Position numbers and translations under genes: made by a program
Notes under the pieces: model-generated
Told to the model about the DNA's origin: nothing
Databases searched by the model: none
Seen by the model: only the letters and a program-made list of their open reading frames with translations
Shown: one piece after another, positions 1 to 11,564 of the stretch
Layout: each line of letters begins with the position of its first letter
Position numbering within the stretch: the first letter of the stretch is position 1
Assembly (NCBI RefSeq): GCF_000699445.3
Contig: NC_067198.1
Location: forward strand, 37,237,523 to 37,301,522
Direction of reading: 5' to 3'
Length of the DNA stretch: 64,000 bases
Origin: Schistosoma haematobium
Lineage: Eukaryota; Platyhelminthes; Trematoda; Strigeidida; Schistosomatidae

Positions 1-379
1 ATTTCAACACGACCTCAGCCACATTAAGTCCTTAATAAGCAAGCTACTCTCAATAACCGTCCCAGGATTTAACGTCTGTAAGCTTTATAGAATAGGATGA
101 AAATTGGATTCTGAAATTGCTTAAAAAAGCTGCCTCTTAAAGGTTACCTCTGCTTTGGCTGAAGAAAGAAACTTAATTCTAGGAAACCCTCACAAACTGA
201 ATATATCTGGAATATACGTCCGTGACAATCTCAGACTGCCTGACAGTTAAGAGACGATTGGCAGAAACAGAAATACATAAGCGCCGCTGAAACGGTGAAA
301 AAACCCGTACTTAACGGTTTTCAAATTGTAAAAGTTTGTAGCAAAACGACCCCCAAACCACTCTGGGTGGTAATTGGAA
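1..379. other. no recognisable gene
   Basis: No convincing coding or RNA signal is visible. The stretch lies just upstream of the degenerate CR1 endonuclease region and could be its eroded 5' part. Confidence 0.4.
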
Positions 380-2671
380 GTTCTTCACAGAACTAAATGT
401 GTGCTACATAAATTCTCGCAGTCTATGGAATAAAATGGCTGAATCAAGACAGTAGTGGACGTAGAAAAATCAGATGTCTTCGCTGTCTCAGAAGCGCGGT
501 TAACGTCAGAAGTGTTTGATAATGAAATTCAGTTGTTTTTTTGTCCAATAGAGCTGATAGACTAAACCGTGGGGGAGGTGGAGTTATACTGTATACCAAA
601 ATTACCTTAGCCATACGAAATTTCGAGACAGTGGCACGATACAGAAACATGTGTCTTAGTGCGTTGAAGGCTGAAATTTATACAGTAAAATATTGAATTA
701 ACTGTAATATATCGCAGTCCAAAATGTATGGTAGATGACTTCCTTCTAAGCAAACTTAAACCCTGGTGTAATATCGGTGAAAGCCTTATAGCAGGTGACG
801 TTAATGAACAGTACATAAACTGAGTAAACTATGAAGTAGGGGCATCGACAACGTTATTTGATAGCAAATTGTTAGAAACCTCAATTGAATTAGCTTTATT
901 ACAATACTTAGAAATTCCGCCAGATATGACTTACGAATCCCCATGTCCCTTTTGGACTTAGTCTTCACACAAGGCGATGATGTCGGTTAAATGACTTTCC
1001 TCCCACTTCTAGGGAGAAGTGACCATGTAGTCATCTCATTCAAGTTCATGGCTAAGATAGTCTGCCAAACAGATGCACCGGCCCGTCCTTACAAATGGAA
1101 GGCAGACATTGAAGCGATAAGCTCTGAAACACGGTTTGAAAACTAGAGAATTGGCTCAAGAGTATAAGGAGAAGAGACATGGACTCAATTCAAGCAGGTA
1201 TTCAATCAGGTAGGTCAATAAAATATACCATGGACATTCTCAAACAAGAACAAACACAACCATCCCTGGGTAGACCAGGATATTTGATGATTCCTATGAC
1301 AGAAGAAGAAATGTTGAAACGTTGTCGTCAGCCTTAGCACAGCAAGTACGATGGAATGCCACAGGTTAGTAAGAAATATGTCTGCAATTAAAATCCGAGA
1401 AGCTCAGAGAAAGTATGAAATGCAGTCGACAGAATCTGCACTCAAGAAATCTAAGAGACTACTGTCGTACAAAAATTACGCAACAAAGATGCAGACCTAA
1501 TTAATGAAAGAAGTGGACCTGAAATGAAAGAGAACCATCAGTAAAAAGTAGAGGCTATGACGAGCTATTTCGGGACATTTTTTACTCAGCGGCCTCTTCT
1601 AAACAAGGAACTAGACCCAAATACAAAGTCAACGAACCGTCTGCTTATCGTGCATTCTGATCAAGATGATGTTCTTTAGTCTCTTAGTACCTTAGACATG
1701 GAAAAATCAATAGGACTGGGTGAACTACGCCCCCAAAACCTGAGACAAATTGTACAATATAATGCAGCCCCAATAACTGTGATATTCAATATGCCACTTG
1801 ATCAAGGTGTGTTACCTATAGACTGAAAGGATGCAATCGTCACAAAACAGGACCAAGACGAATTCCATCAAACTACAAGCTTGTCAGACTCACCAGTATT
1901 GTGGTCAAAATACTTGAAGGAATAGTCAAAAATACCATATTGATATTCGTGGAAACCAATAACTTGATAAACAATGAACAATATGGTGTCAGAAAAGGTT
2001 TATCCTACACATAAAAACTCTTCATAGCAAGAGGGAAAAGGGTAGAGGTCCCAGATAATGGAAAGTCGGAGGATATTATCTACATCGAATTCAGCAAAGC
2101 ATTTGACGAGGTGCCAACAAATAGACTGTTCTTGAAGCAGGAACATTTACGCATTGCCGGACCTCTGCTAAAGTAGCCTAAGGATTTCCCATTAGGTTGT
2201 AAACAAAAAGTAATGGTAAATTCGAAGTGTGCCACCTGGAGGCCAGAACTTAATGAAGTGCCGAAAGATTCTCTCCTAGGTCCTTTACTTTTTATACTGT
2301 ATGTAAATGAACTCCCGAGTATAGTTGAGGTCCTAACCCTACTATACGCTGAGGATGTAAGAATCTGGCTAGAAATAACAGAAGGCACAGATGTATAAGC
2401 ACTTCAGGTAGATTCTGATATAGTGATTAACTGCTGTGACGAGTAGATGATGCATATAAATGCGGAAAAGTGTTTCTACATGCAATTCGTGGATACAAAG
2501 ATGAATAGATACAGCTTATGAGAAGTGCCTGTATCCGTGGTCCGGTCTCACAAGGATCTTGGGGTGACAGCGACTCGTGATTTCAAGACCACGGCCCACT
2601 TCCCTGAAGTTGTAGCTGAGGGGTTTAGAACCCTATAGGCGTTAGGAAAGACATTCACCAAGTTAGATACT
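380..2671 (+). mobile_element. degenerate CR1-like LINE relic
   Basis: A heavily mutated non-LTR retrotransposon of the CR1 kind. Near 395-440 the translation gives an endonuclease start (CYINSRSLWNKMAE). Reverse transcriptase motifs follow in order: motif A as IEFSKAFDEVP near 2085-2115, motif B as VPKDSLLGPLLFILYVNEL near 2255-2315, and motif C as LLYAEDVRIW near 2335-2370, where YAED stands for the active YADD. Stops and frameshifts are scattered throughout, so it is dead. It ends at about 2671 in a segment matching the CR1 thumb region, where an RTE-C sequence begins abruptly. Confidence 0.8.
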
Positions 2672-3111
2672 AATATGTTCACCATAGAGATTTGGGATGA
2701 AGAACAGGTACCAACAGACTGGAAAGTAAGACACCTGATCAAGATACCAAAAAAAGGCGATCTCAGCAAGTGTAAGAACTACAGAGGCATCAATCTTCTC
2801 ACAATACCGGGAAGTCTTCAACAGGGTAATGTTAAACAGAATGAAGGACCCCGTAGACGCCAAACTTCGAGACCAACAGGCTGGAATTCCGTAAGTATCG
2901 ATCGCATGCAGATCGAATCGCGACACTACGGATCATTGTGGGATAATCAATTGGATGGAATTCATCACTGTACACCAACTTCATTGGCTACGAGAAAGCA
3001 TTTGATAGCGTGGACAGGACGGAAGCTTCTTCGACATTACGGGGTGCCTCAGAAGATAGTCAATATCATACGGAATTCCTATGATGGATTAAACTGCAAA
3101 ATCGTTCATGG

Positions 3112-3629
3112 ATCTGATATATCCCGATGAGAATAATGAATGGTAACTTTTGGGATCCATTTATCAACCAATGCTATACGCATATTTTCTTCGTATTATT
3201 GTTAATTAACTAAACTATTCGTATTCATGTGGCTCTTACTATGAGCTTGATTTTGACATAAGAAATATTATTATACGATTAACCATTCTTGAGTTATGCC
3301 CTGTCAATCAATTACTATCTCCCTCATTCACAGCCACATTTGGCAAAATCTTTATAAATGTTGTTTCCTATTTTATGTTACGACGTGGTCTGTCTGGTTG
3401 GTGTATAAACCCAGTATGTTTGAAATAAATGATTCATATCGCAGAGGATGAGATTGGCATTCTGGACTCAACAGGTAGGGCTAGGCAGTAAGCAGGACCG
3501 ATAAGTACTCTTGATCGCTCGCACAGGTTTTATGTGTCATTGGTCCGGTCGATAAATCACTGTTCTCTTATTGGCGGTATCATTACTTTATACATTAATA
3601 GGACTCAAGGCACAAGTTATTACAGGAGA
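3112..3629. mobile_element. insert in RTE-C relic, probable solo LTR
   Basis: About 518 bp of non-coding DNA that splits the RTE-C ORF between KIVHG and the following QLTDS. It starts near TGATATATCCCG and ends near TTATTACA, so it has TG...CA ends, and it carries a TATA-like GTATAAAC followed by AATAAA near 3400-3430. This layout fits a solo LTR. The flanking duplication is unclear: only GGA is shared on both sides. The empty-site sequence is known from related RTE-C copies, so the insertion itself is secure, but its class is inferred. Confidence 0.5.
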
Positions 3630-4363
3630 ACAGCTGACAGACTCGTTAGAAGTAAAGACCGGTGTCAGGCAAGGTTGCTTACTCTCACCCTTGCTCTTTC
3701 TCATGGTGATCGACTGGATCACGAGGACGTCAACATCTGAAGGAAAGCACGGGATACAGTGGACATCTAGGATGCAGCTGGACGATCTAGACTTCGCAGA
3801 TGATCTGGATCCTCTATCGCAAACGCAACAACAAATGCAAGAGAAGACTAATGTAACAGCAGTCTCAGCAGCAGTAGGTCTCAATATACACAAAAAGAAA
3901 AGCGAGGTTCTCCGATACAACACAGCATGCACCAATCAAATCACAATTGAAGAAGATTTGGAAGATGTAAGAACCTTTACATATTTGGGCAGCATCATTG
4001 ATGAACACGGTGGGTCTGATGCAGATGTGAAGGCGTGGATCAGAAAAACAAGAGCAGCATATTTACAATTGAAGAACACCTGGAACTCAAAACAATTGAC
4101 AACCAACACAAAGGCTAGAATTTTCAATAAAAATATTAAGACAGCTCTTCTTTACGGAGCTGAATTCTGGAGAACAACGAAAACCATCAACCAGAAGATA
4201 CAGGTGTTTATTACCAGCCGTATACGTAAAATACTTCGGATTCGTCGGTCAGATACTGTCAGCAACAACCTGCTGTGGGAGAGAACAAACCAGATTCTAG
4301 TTGAGGAAGAAATCATGAAAAAGCGCCGGAAGTGGATAGGACAAACATTGAGGAAATTGTAGA

Positions 4364-4975
4364 GAATTAGTGCGCGTTCTAAATGCGGTTCACCAAGTTT
4401 GTAGAGGCTAATTTCCTGTTTATCTGATTCCAATAAATAGTATCCCGTTAACTAAGTATTTAATGCAAGCTGAATCTCCTAGTAGAATTATGGGTTTACT
4501 CGAGATTGTTCAAAAGCCTGAACACCATTTATAAAGATAGTTTGTTGTTAAAGATTGTGTAGTATTTATAAGTATTTGAATTATAATATGAACTAAGAAT
4601 TCAGCAATAACATAATCGGATCAAGAAGTACTAGATAACCACAAACGAATGTACTGTATTTAGAATTCGAAATCAAGCATTCAACAAGTACAAAGGTATC
4701 ATTATTTCATTCAAAAATCACAGATTGGTAAAATCTGCAAGCGTACACGAATCAAGAGCATGTGTGTGTGTTAAAAATCCATATATATTTTTGAGTGTTA
4801 ATCAAGTATGGACAAATTATTGATTGTCTGTTTATTACAACCAATGGGAGAATAGATTAAAAATTGATGTGCATAAATGTGCTCAATCATATTCACACAA
4901 AATTACATAGTGGGTCAGGTGTCTAAATTACAGTAAGTAGATAAATAATACATTAGTGGAGTGGGCTTACTACAA
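4364..4975. mobile_element. second insert in RTE-C relic, type unclear
   Basis: About 610 bp of AT-rich non-coding DNA between the RTE-C codons for TLRK and the downstream LRHK tail. The left edge reads TGTAGAGAATT and the right edge CTTACTACA, so the TGTAG...CTACA ends suggest another solo LTR. No clear target-site duplication is visible. Confidence 0.4.
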
Positions 4976-5219
4976 TAACACCCAACTACGTCACAAGGTA
5001 AGCACTCACTCGGGATCTTCAAGGACAATGGAGAGGCAGAACACCATAGAACACATTACGCAGACAAATGGAAACAGACATGAGAAGAATGAACAACAAT
5101 CGAACAGAAAGAATGGTCTAGGGTTGGAGATTGCTGGTTGGTGGCCTATGCTCTATTTGGAGCATCAGGTGTGAGTATTTAATGTTGTAGAGCAGCCAAC
5201 CAGAAAGTCTAGGTTAGCC

Positions 5220-5678
5220 CGGAGTCCGTATAACTCTGTGCCTTCTGTTATTTGTCGCTGCATTTTGATGTCACCAGTTCAAAATTGCATCCGAAGCTCA
5301 GTGACAATCAAAATTTACTCATGTGTGGTGCGAAAAGTAAGGGATCGAGAAGAAAGCCTTGAGACACTTCACTAAATACTGTCTTCCATGATGATCATTT
5401 GAAATTCAGTTAAGTGCAGCCCTTTATGTAGATGCCTGTCAAATGCTTTATTGAATTCCACTGACCGTTCATTATATACAGACTTCATACGTCTTGCTAT
5501 ACGCCTTGCTATCAGGTTTGTTGTGTAAGATAATCTTCTGAATTCATGTGTTTCATTAGTTAAGAAGTTGTTGATTTACAAGAAAGTCATGGAATCTTTT
5601 TGGATTGCCCTTTACATTATTTTAACTATGATACTAGCGAGACTAACAAAATTGTAGTTTGGTGAAAGTTGTTTTGAA
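5220..5678 (-). mobile_element. CR1-like RT relic
   Basis: On the minus strand the translation shows a decayed CR1 motif A (EFNKAFDR, near 5430-5455) and motif B (SEVSQGFLLDPLLFAPH, near 5325-5375), with many stops. It lies against the LTR element that starts at 5684. Confidence 0.6.
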
Positions 5679-5683
5679 CCTGT

Positions 5684-6067
5684 TGTAGATCACCAACGTA
5701 GATGATCTATGTCGAAATGATTGGAGGCCTACTCGAGTTAGACGTGAATAGTGTGACGAACCAACTAACGTCGAAGTCACACCTCGTGGTCAGCACCTTA
5801 CGTGGACTACCCCCATTGACGTAACAAGGTACTATAGATGCTTTGAAGACTGTACAACACAAAGGACGTTATTACAGAAATATATTAGTTAAAGTAGATA
5901 CAAGCCAAAGTAAGACCACTGCCGCATGGGCCAGTCCATGACATACAATTAACTAATGCGCGTCGGTTGTACATGACCTTGGCAGGGAGCGACGATCTGT
6001 TCGACATTCAGCGATCCAACTGCCGGATGATTTGGCTGGGGCTCAGTGACATTTCACTGGCCCTACA
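5684..6067 (-). repeat. 3' LTR of the LARD-like element
   Basis: A 384-bp copy, TGTAG...CTACA, preceded on the minus strand by the polypurine tract. It is nearly identical to 8247-8630. Confidence 0.85.
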
Positions 6068-8246
6068 ATACTCCCCCACCAGATTCAGCGGCCGTTTGAA
6101 TCGGTACCAAACATGTTGGGAGCAGTCGCGCGCCGGAGAGTGCCAAACGAATATTATAAATTCTCCAGGTATTGCTTATCTGTAAAACAAATGGAAAGGA
6201 GGCGGCAGAAACTGGTCGGGAAACAGCGAGTCATAATATGTTAGTAGGTCGTTGCTTAAACGTAAATTGATTAACCATAGAAATAATGAAAAGAACAAAA
6301 CGTTTTATTGTTCTATCAAGTCGCGCTGAAATATATAGCCTTGACAAGTAATTCAGTTCCTCCGATGACAAACGTTAAGTCTGCCGCAAGAGTAATGATG
6401 CTATAGCGATAGTAGGATAAGTGTATTATCAATCGATATCCATATTTGTACTGTCATTAGTTTAAAGTTGTAAGTCGGGCAGTGTCGTTGACAGCCATTA
6501 ATTAGTGTCGAATTCTAGTTATATCTATATCTAACAGACTAACCGTAAGTACAGAAGTATAACAGTGAAGAGTGGTCGTTATTTCGTTGTGCAAAGCTAT
6601 TGACCAACTTGTAGTCACAGTTTGAAAAGTCGATGACTGCTGTTACAGTCAGTAAGGGTTGAAGGCTACAAATCCACAGCAAAGGTGGCACGATGAAGTC
6701 TCTAAAAGATGATAAACGGTGAATGCTGCGTGTTTGTTCGGTTAGTGAACAGAAAAATATCGAAAAGAACATAAGAAACCAAGAGTGTCACTCTGGACTC
6801 ATGTCAATGATACCCGTGAAAAACGCTGTCAGTGTTGGGATAGAGGCGACAATATCGTTTTCAGTTTGCAGGAGATTCGCTCGACTGCATAAACTGATGA
6901 TTCGCGCGAATGATATTGTCGTCAGACCACCAATTGAACTGGACAGGTTGTAAATCGTCGAGTAGTTGAACAGCCGATTGATGTACCGGAATCATCTGTT
7001 AAATAACAGCCACGAGGAAACAATACTTCATAAAATGAAGTACGACATCGAAGTAGAACAACTACAATAGTTCAGATGTGTTACAATGTCAAGTCTAAAT
7101 AACATCGTTCTTACGTATATTGACAGTTGCACTGAACGTTCGCTTAGGTATGATTAGCGTAACAGTTGGATGTGTGAATAAAAACATATACGAAACTATG
7201 GTTGGGTTCGTGGAGAATTTTCGAGGACGTTTAGATATTTTCCAAACCCGTATCGCATGTAAATAAACCGAAAATAGAATTAAAATGACTGTCGTGTAAT
7301 AAGGAAATCGAGCCATGATTTACCGTGTGAATTATTAGCAAATACAAGGGGTATAATAAACATTAATTAAAATGGTAACCACCAATGTAACTAAGGTTTA
7401 GAGGGTCCAGGTAACGTGGCCATTTCGTAAAAGGCTGATACAAAGAGCTTATTACCTAGCGTTAAGTGACATATTAAGTACGACAACATGTGTACTTGGG
7501 ACATGGACTAAGCGTGCTCGTGTACATGCAATATGTTTTACCACAGTATGTCGACTAACGAGTCATAAATGTACATGATTTCGACTAAAACTTGACGGCA
7601 GTGACAGAATATATGACTAGTTTACGTGAAAGCAACTACGAAATGTTATCACGCATCATAAATATAGTACGAAATAATCTAATGAAATTATGAAACTCGC
7701 CTGGGTTACTCTTGCCTCTCAGTAATGAAGATATGAAGTAGGCAGTAGTTTGAATCGTAAATTTATAGCATTCGTATCCTCTGTTTGGCCATGGAACTCA
7801 GCAATTGGAAATTAGGCAGGCAGTGGTAAAAAAAAGCAGAACATTCTAGTGGATAGTGGTTAAGCAGAAAGATGAATTTATAGTCGATAGTTAATCGTCT
7901 TATATATACCAGTGGATAAGTTACAAACAGGTGTGCGTTCGTGTTGCCTTGTGGCTATACTCACGAGTGGTTGATATTTTAACAGACATATTACACAGGA
8001 GCATTTACATGCTGCTAATGCTTGTTAAAGAACCACGATAGCCGATTATAATCGTAGTTGATTGGTTAGTTCTGTCGATTGAACTAAGTATTTAAGTTTA
8101 AATACTAATCAACATTGACATGAAGCAACGAAAGTTCACAGTGATAGATTAACATAGGCGATGATAAAAATGAAAAAGAATAAGTATAGAATGCAATAAT
8201 AAAGATCATACTGATACGTTGCGTTATTCGAAGTCTTGCTCACCAG

Positions 8247-8630
8247 TGTAGATCACCAACGTAGATGATCTATGTCGAAATGATTGGAGGCCTACTCGAG
8301 TTAGACGTGAATAGTGTGACGAACCAACTAACGTCGAAGTCACACCTCGTGGTCAGCACCTTACGTGGACTACCCCCATTGACGTAACAAGGTACTATAG
8401 ATGCTTTGAAGACTGTACAACACAAAGGACGTTATTACAGAAATATATTAGTTAAAGTAGATACAAGCCAAAGTAAGACCACTGCCGCATGGGCCAGTCC
8501 ATGACATACAATTAACTAATGCGCGTCGGTTGTACATGACCTTGGCAGGGAGCGACGATCTGTTCGACATTCAGTGATCCAACTGCCGGATGATTTGGCT
8601 GGGGCTCAGTGACATTTCACTGGCCCTACA
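8247..8630 (-). repeat. 5' LTR of the LARD-like element
   Basis: The partner 384-bp repeat. On the minus strand it is followed by C and then a TGG-starting primer-binding-site candidate. CTGT after position 8630 duplicates the CTGT before 5684. Confidence 0.85.
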
Positions 8631-8634
8631 CTGT

Positions 8635-8900
8635 CATATCGTTTTAAGTGATAATAGCTGGCGAGTAGAAGAGCCAAGAACGAACAAACTACTCATGGCA
8701 TACAGGTTTTCACACGGAATCACCAATTCTCGGAACGGTTTACCCGAAGCAGTGGTGTCTGTACCTTCAATTGACTCATTCAAGTGAAGACCTGACACTC
8801 ACAAAAGAGTACTAGAAAAGGACTAAGGCAGGCCATACGGCTTTTGTCCTTACTATTCAGATCTGAAACTGAGCAATCTTAGCTCCTTTTACACATAGTG
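8635..8900 (+). mobile_element. CR1-like 3'-end relic
   Basis: The translation contains EEPRTNKLLMAYRFSHGI, then NGLPEAVVSVPSIDSFK. This matches the C-terminus of the CR1 copy at 53.6-55.6 kb (HKPRTNYLSADYRLSHRIIN... APSVDSFK). Only the ORF end and 3' UTR remain. Confidence 0.65.
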
Positions 8901-9056
8901 CGTAAAAAGAGGTGCAAAAAACTCTGACGCATAACTTCCCTTTTCTATCTACAAAACGAATATCCGTGCCTGGAATCGTAAGTGAATTTAATTAATGAAG
9001 AGGTACCCGCTCTAGTTGAATTTGAGGTTACATGTGCAAGGCAATATTCGCAACGT

Positions 9057-10493
9057 ATGCATTTGAGATTTCTATGTGTCTTCTTTTCATTACTCGGACT
9101 CGTAAATTCAGTCCAACCACCACATAAAGTTTATTATTTGCAAAATCATCTGAAAATTTCTATCTTTAACCAAGAATCATTTGTGATATGTCCAGATATT
9201 GTTGTGTACCGAGATTGGCCTTATATGGTATTCGGCGATATCCTTATTAATATTGGACTAAAAACCACAGTAAATTTTGGTTCACTAGAGCCCTCCTACA
9301 AAGTTCACAGTGATTGGACTGAACAACTGGATGCAAAACCTATAAAACACTATGGGGATGACAGCGGTTTCTCAGATGCTTCAATTCCAAATAATTTACA
9401 GGACAAGATTATATTTTCAAACAACTCCAGAGTATTTTTAACACTCTCACCTATTCCTAAAACCTGCTTTATGATATTTGATATTAAACCTGATTATATA
9501 GATTCGGGATATTTGGAAATTCATTCAAACCTTGAGTTTGATAGGAGTCGATTGATCGTATCTGCTGTCGGACTCCTAATGCTAATTTGTTCAGAATCAC
9601 TGGCCAATTCAATTCTGTTCTATTATGTATCTTGTATGAGTATCGTGTTATTCTCCAGTATTATGTTAGTCCTTATTGTTCTGATAAAAATGATGCCAAT
9701 GCGCCGAGCAGGAGCTATCTTACAAAGTGTCATCTTTCTTTTTAGTGGCACGTTGGGTTTAACCTTTCTATTCATTGATTATTTACGCTCTGCTGTCATA
9801 CAGGTGGTGGTTTCAAAATGGGAATTCGTATTTGGATACGTTATTATTGTCTCATTATGCTCCCTTGTAATCTTATACTGGTTGCAGATACCAGACAGAT
9901 TAGTAACGAATTATCCTCGAACAAAGATTGTCACTACACTATTTTTTCGCCTTGTTGGCAGCCTTTTATTTGTGTACAGTATGCGCCTACCCTCTATTAG
10001 TTTGGCAAGTGTTGATTCTTTAACACTTTTTAAACATTACCTGCCCTTTTCCAGTACTTTCGACATATTAAACAAATACCCGGAAACATTCCTTCGGTCT
10101 TTATTAGTCGTTTTTGTTAACATTCTGTTCAAAATAGTACAGAGTAATCTTAAGTATTCACCTCGAAAACCTAAATACGCCTCCCAAACGCATGTTGGAC
10201 ACCATATCAACGGAGCTCCAAAGGCTCCTCGACATTGCATGCCTGGCTCCCCATGTGCTGCATCTTCTCCATATCATCATGCATTTGGTTTTTCAGACCA
10301 AAAGGATTCTCACCATGGGATCTTTTCTCCATTTGGAAACCATAACTTTGTGAAGAACAGCCATTCAGAATATAGGGGATATAATCCATGGACTCCCGAA
10401 CCATGTTCCATAAACCGAAGACAATCTCACGGCTCTCGGCGAGACAGTCAGCATTTGCATAAGAATGAAATACTAACTGATGATGAAGATTAA
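9057..10493 (+). CDS. NEMP1: nuclear envelope integral membrane protein, NEMP/TMEM194 family
   Basis: A 478-codon single-exon gene. The open frame extends upstream to about 8982 without an ATG, so I chose the first ATG at 9057; it gives a signal peptide (MHLRFLCVFFSLLGLVNS). A lumenal domain of about 145 residues follows, then about five hydrophobic segments near residues 165-181, 187-211, 219-243, 258-276 and 293-309, and a basic Ser/His-rich tail to 478. The core SILFYYVSCMSIVLFSS and the segment FFRLVGSLLFVYSMRLP align with the hallmark regions of vertebrate NEMP1 (SQLFYYSTGM..., LMGLCFMYSGIQIP). NEMP proteins sit in the inner nuclear membrane and are tied to nuclear envelope stiffness and fertility. 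Vertebrate orthologues have about 440 residues. The symbol is by family resemblance, with no 1:1 orthology shown. Lack of introns is unusual here. A poly(A) signal follows 70 bp after the stop. Confidence 0.85.
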   Translation: MHLRFLCVFFSLLGLVNSVQPPHKVYYLQNHLKISIFNQESFVICPDIVVYRDWPYMVFGDILINIGLKTTVNFGSLEPSYKVHSDWTEQLDAKPIKHYGDDSGFSDASIPNNLQDKIIFSNNSRVFLTLSPIPKTCFMIFDIKPDYIDSGYLEIHSNLEFDRSRLIVSAVGLLMLICSESLANSILFYYVSCMSIVLFSSIMLVLIVLIKMMPMRRAGAILQSVIFLFSGTLGLTFLFIDYLRSAVIQVVVSKWEFVFGYVIIVSLCSLVILYWLQIPDRLVTNYPRTKIVTTLFFRLVGSLLFVYSMRLPSISLASVDSLTLFKHYLPFSSTFDILNKYPETFLRSLLVVFVNILFKIVQSNLKYSPRKPKYASQTHVGHHINGAPKAPRHCMPGSPCAASSPYHHAFGFSDQKDSHHGIFSPFGNHNFVKNSHSEYRGYNPWTPEPCSINRRQSHGSRRDSQHLHKNEILTDDED

Positions 10494-10562
10494 TATTTTA
10501 ATATTTTCCTTAATCAAAGTGAAAACCTGCATTTGAACTGTTAATAACTTATGTTTTATGTT

Positions 10563-10568
10563 AATAAA
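10563..10568 (+). promoter_or_regulatory. poly(A) signal for the NEMP-like gene
   Basis: AATAAA lies 70 bp after the TAA stop of the NEMP-like ORF and is followed by T-rich sequence. Confidence 0.7.
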
Positions 10569-11564
10569 ATTTCGACGTATTTTTTGTTTTTCTGAAATGT
10601 TGATTTTAATGACTCGCATGTATCTCACATCATAGAAATGAAGAACAAATTTTTTTGTTATGTAAGAAAAAAGTGTATCAGACTTCGCTAAAACTCACAT
10701 AATCAGTTGTGTTTGTTTGCTTATTTTCTTACAATCGACCCACTGTTCGCGAATTTTCGTTCACATGTTTTCTTTCAGGGTCATAATTATTAGTGTTTTT
10801 AGTAATCCACCATGCGCTGATAAGAGATAGTGTCACAAGAATGGTCCAACATTTGCTTAGTTTACGCGTAGGGTTCAGAGCCGTTGATTGCTTGGGGTTC
10901 ATCTACACTACGTTTTGTACCAACTCAAATGACAGACGAAATCTCGGAAAATTTCTGGAAATCTTGAGCTAAACCTGTCACTGGGCGTTATTCCTACTAC
11001 TGGTTAAATTTGTTTGTTTAGTAGTCGGTGAATAATTCTCACTGTCGTTCGTTTATTTCATAATATTGTGCAGTGAGATGTAATCATTTAAACATCTAGG
11101 CATTACAGCCACTCAAGTAGTGAAAAGTCGAGTAATAAATGATGATTCAAAATGCCGGGCAAATTGAAACGGATTATTAATTGGGACCTAAAGGGTTCAC
11201 AACACTACCTACTAAAATTTGAGGATCTGCGTTCTTGACACTCACTACAAATGTGGCCGGACTGTATGGAGTGGCTTGAATTGTATTAAATCACTGATTT
11301 CTAGTACTCTGTAAAATCCTAGAATACTCACATTTTCTCCAAATAGTGTGGACGAATAGTTGTTACTCGATAGACCAGCATTGTATGCTGACCTGACCAC
11401 CCTTTAACTTCTACTTTACACTCACTCAAACAGTGAAAAATTGTGGTTTGTCTCTATCATTCACTTTTGCTCCATCATTAAGTTATTCACCTTAGCTGAA
11501 CTCCTTAATCTCAGCATTTAGCTATAAAATAATCAATCTATTTCCAAATTGTTATTATTTATTT
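10569..11564. other. intergenic, nothing recognised
   Basis: AT-rich sequence with no ORF, RNA gene or repeat that I can identify. Confidence 0.5.

Larger units (their letters stand above)
2672..5175 (+). mobile_element. RTE-C LINE relic, 5'-truncated, with two inserts
   Basis: A 5'-truncated RTE-type LINE joined directly to the CR1 relic. Coding pieces are 2675-3130 (RT fingers, ending in KIVHG), 3630-4362 ([20 protein letters not shown] motif B, then DFADDL motif C, a FADD box) and 4976-5174 (the C-terminal tail). The pieces are parts of one ORF separated by insertions at about 3112-3629 and 4364-4975. The 29054-30257 fragment on the other strand is a close relative without these inserts and shows where the ORF should be continuous. 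Frameshifts and stops make it non-functional. Confidence 0.85.
5684..8630 (-). mobile_element. LTR retrotransposon without pol (LARD-like)
   Basis: Two 384-bp direct repeats, 5684-6067 and 8247-8630, enclose 2,179 bp. They differ at only one position I noticed (C near 6011, T near 8571). Each begins TGTAG and ends CTACA. CTGT flanks both sides (5680-5683 and 8631-8634), a 4-bp target-site duplication. The element reads on the minus strand: a purine-rich tract (GGTGGGGGAGTAT) abuts the 3' LTR at 6068-6080, and TGGTGAGCAAGAC, one base inside the other LTR at about 8234-8245, is a plausible tRNA primer site. No gag or pol is recognisable and no interior ORF exceeds about 77 codons. It is therefore non-autonomous or internally replaced. 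Confidence 0.8.

Noticed and set aside
6068..6090. tRNA primer site on the plus strand of the LTR element
   Set aside because: The sequence after 6067 is purine-rich only on the minus strand and acts better as a polypurine tract, which sets the element's orientation as minus.
8982..9056. Longer NEMP-like frame with 25 extra N-terminal codons
   Set aside because: It would need a GTG start. The ATG at 9057 gives a proper signal peptide, as expected for the family.
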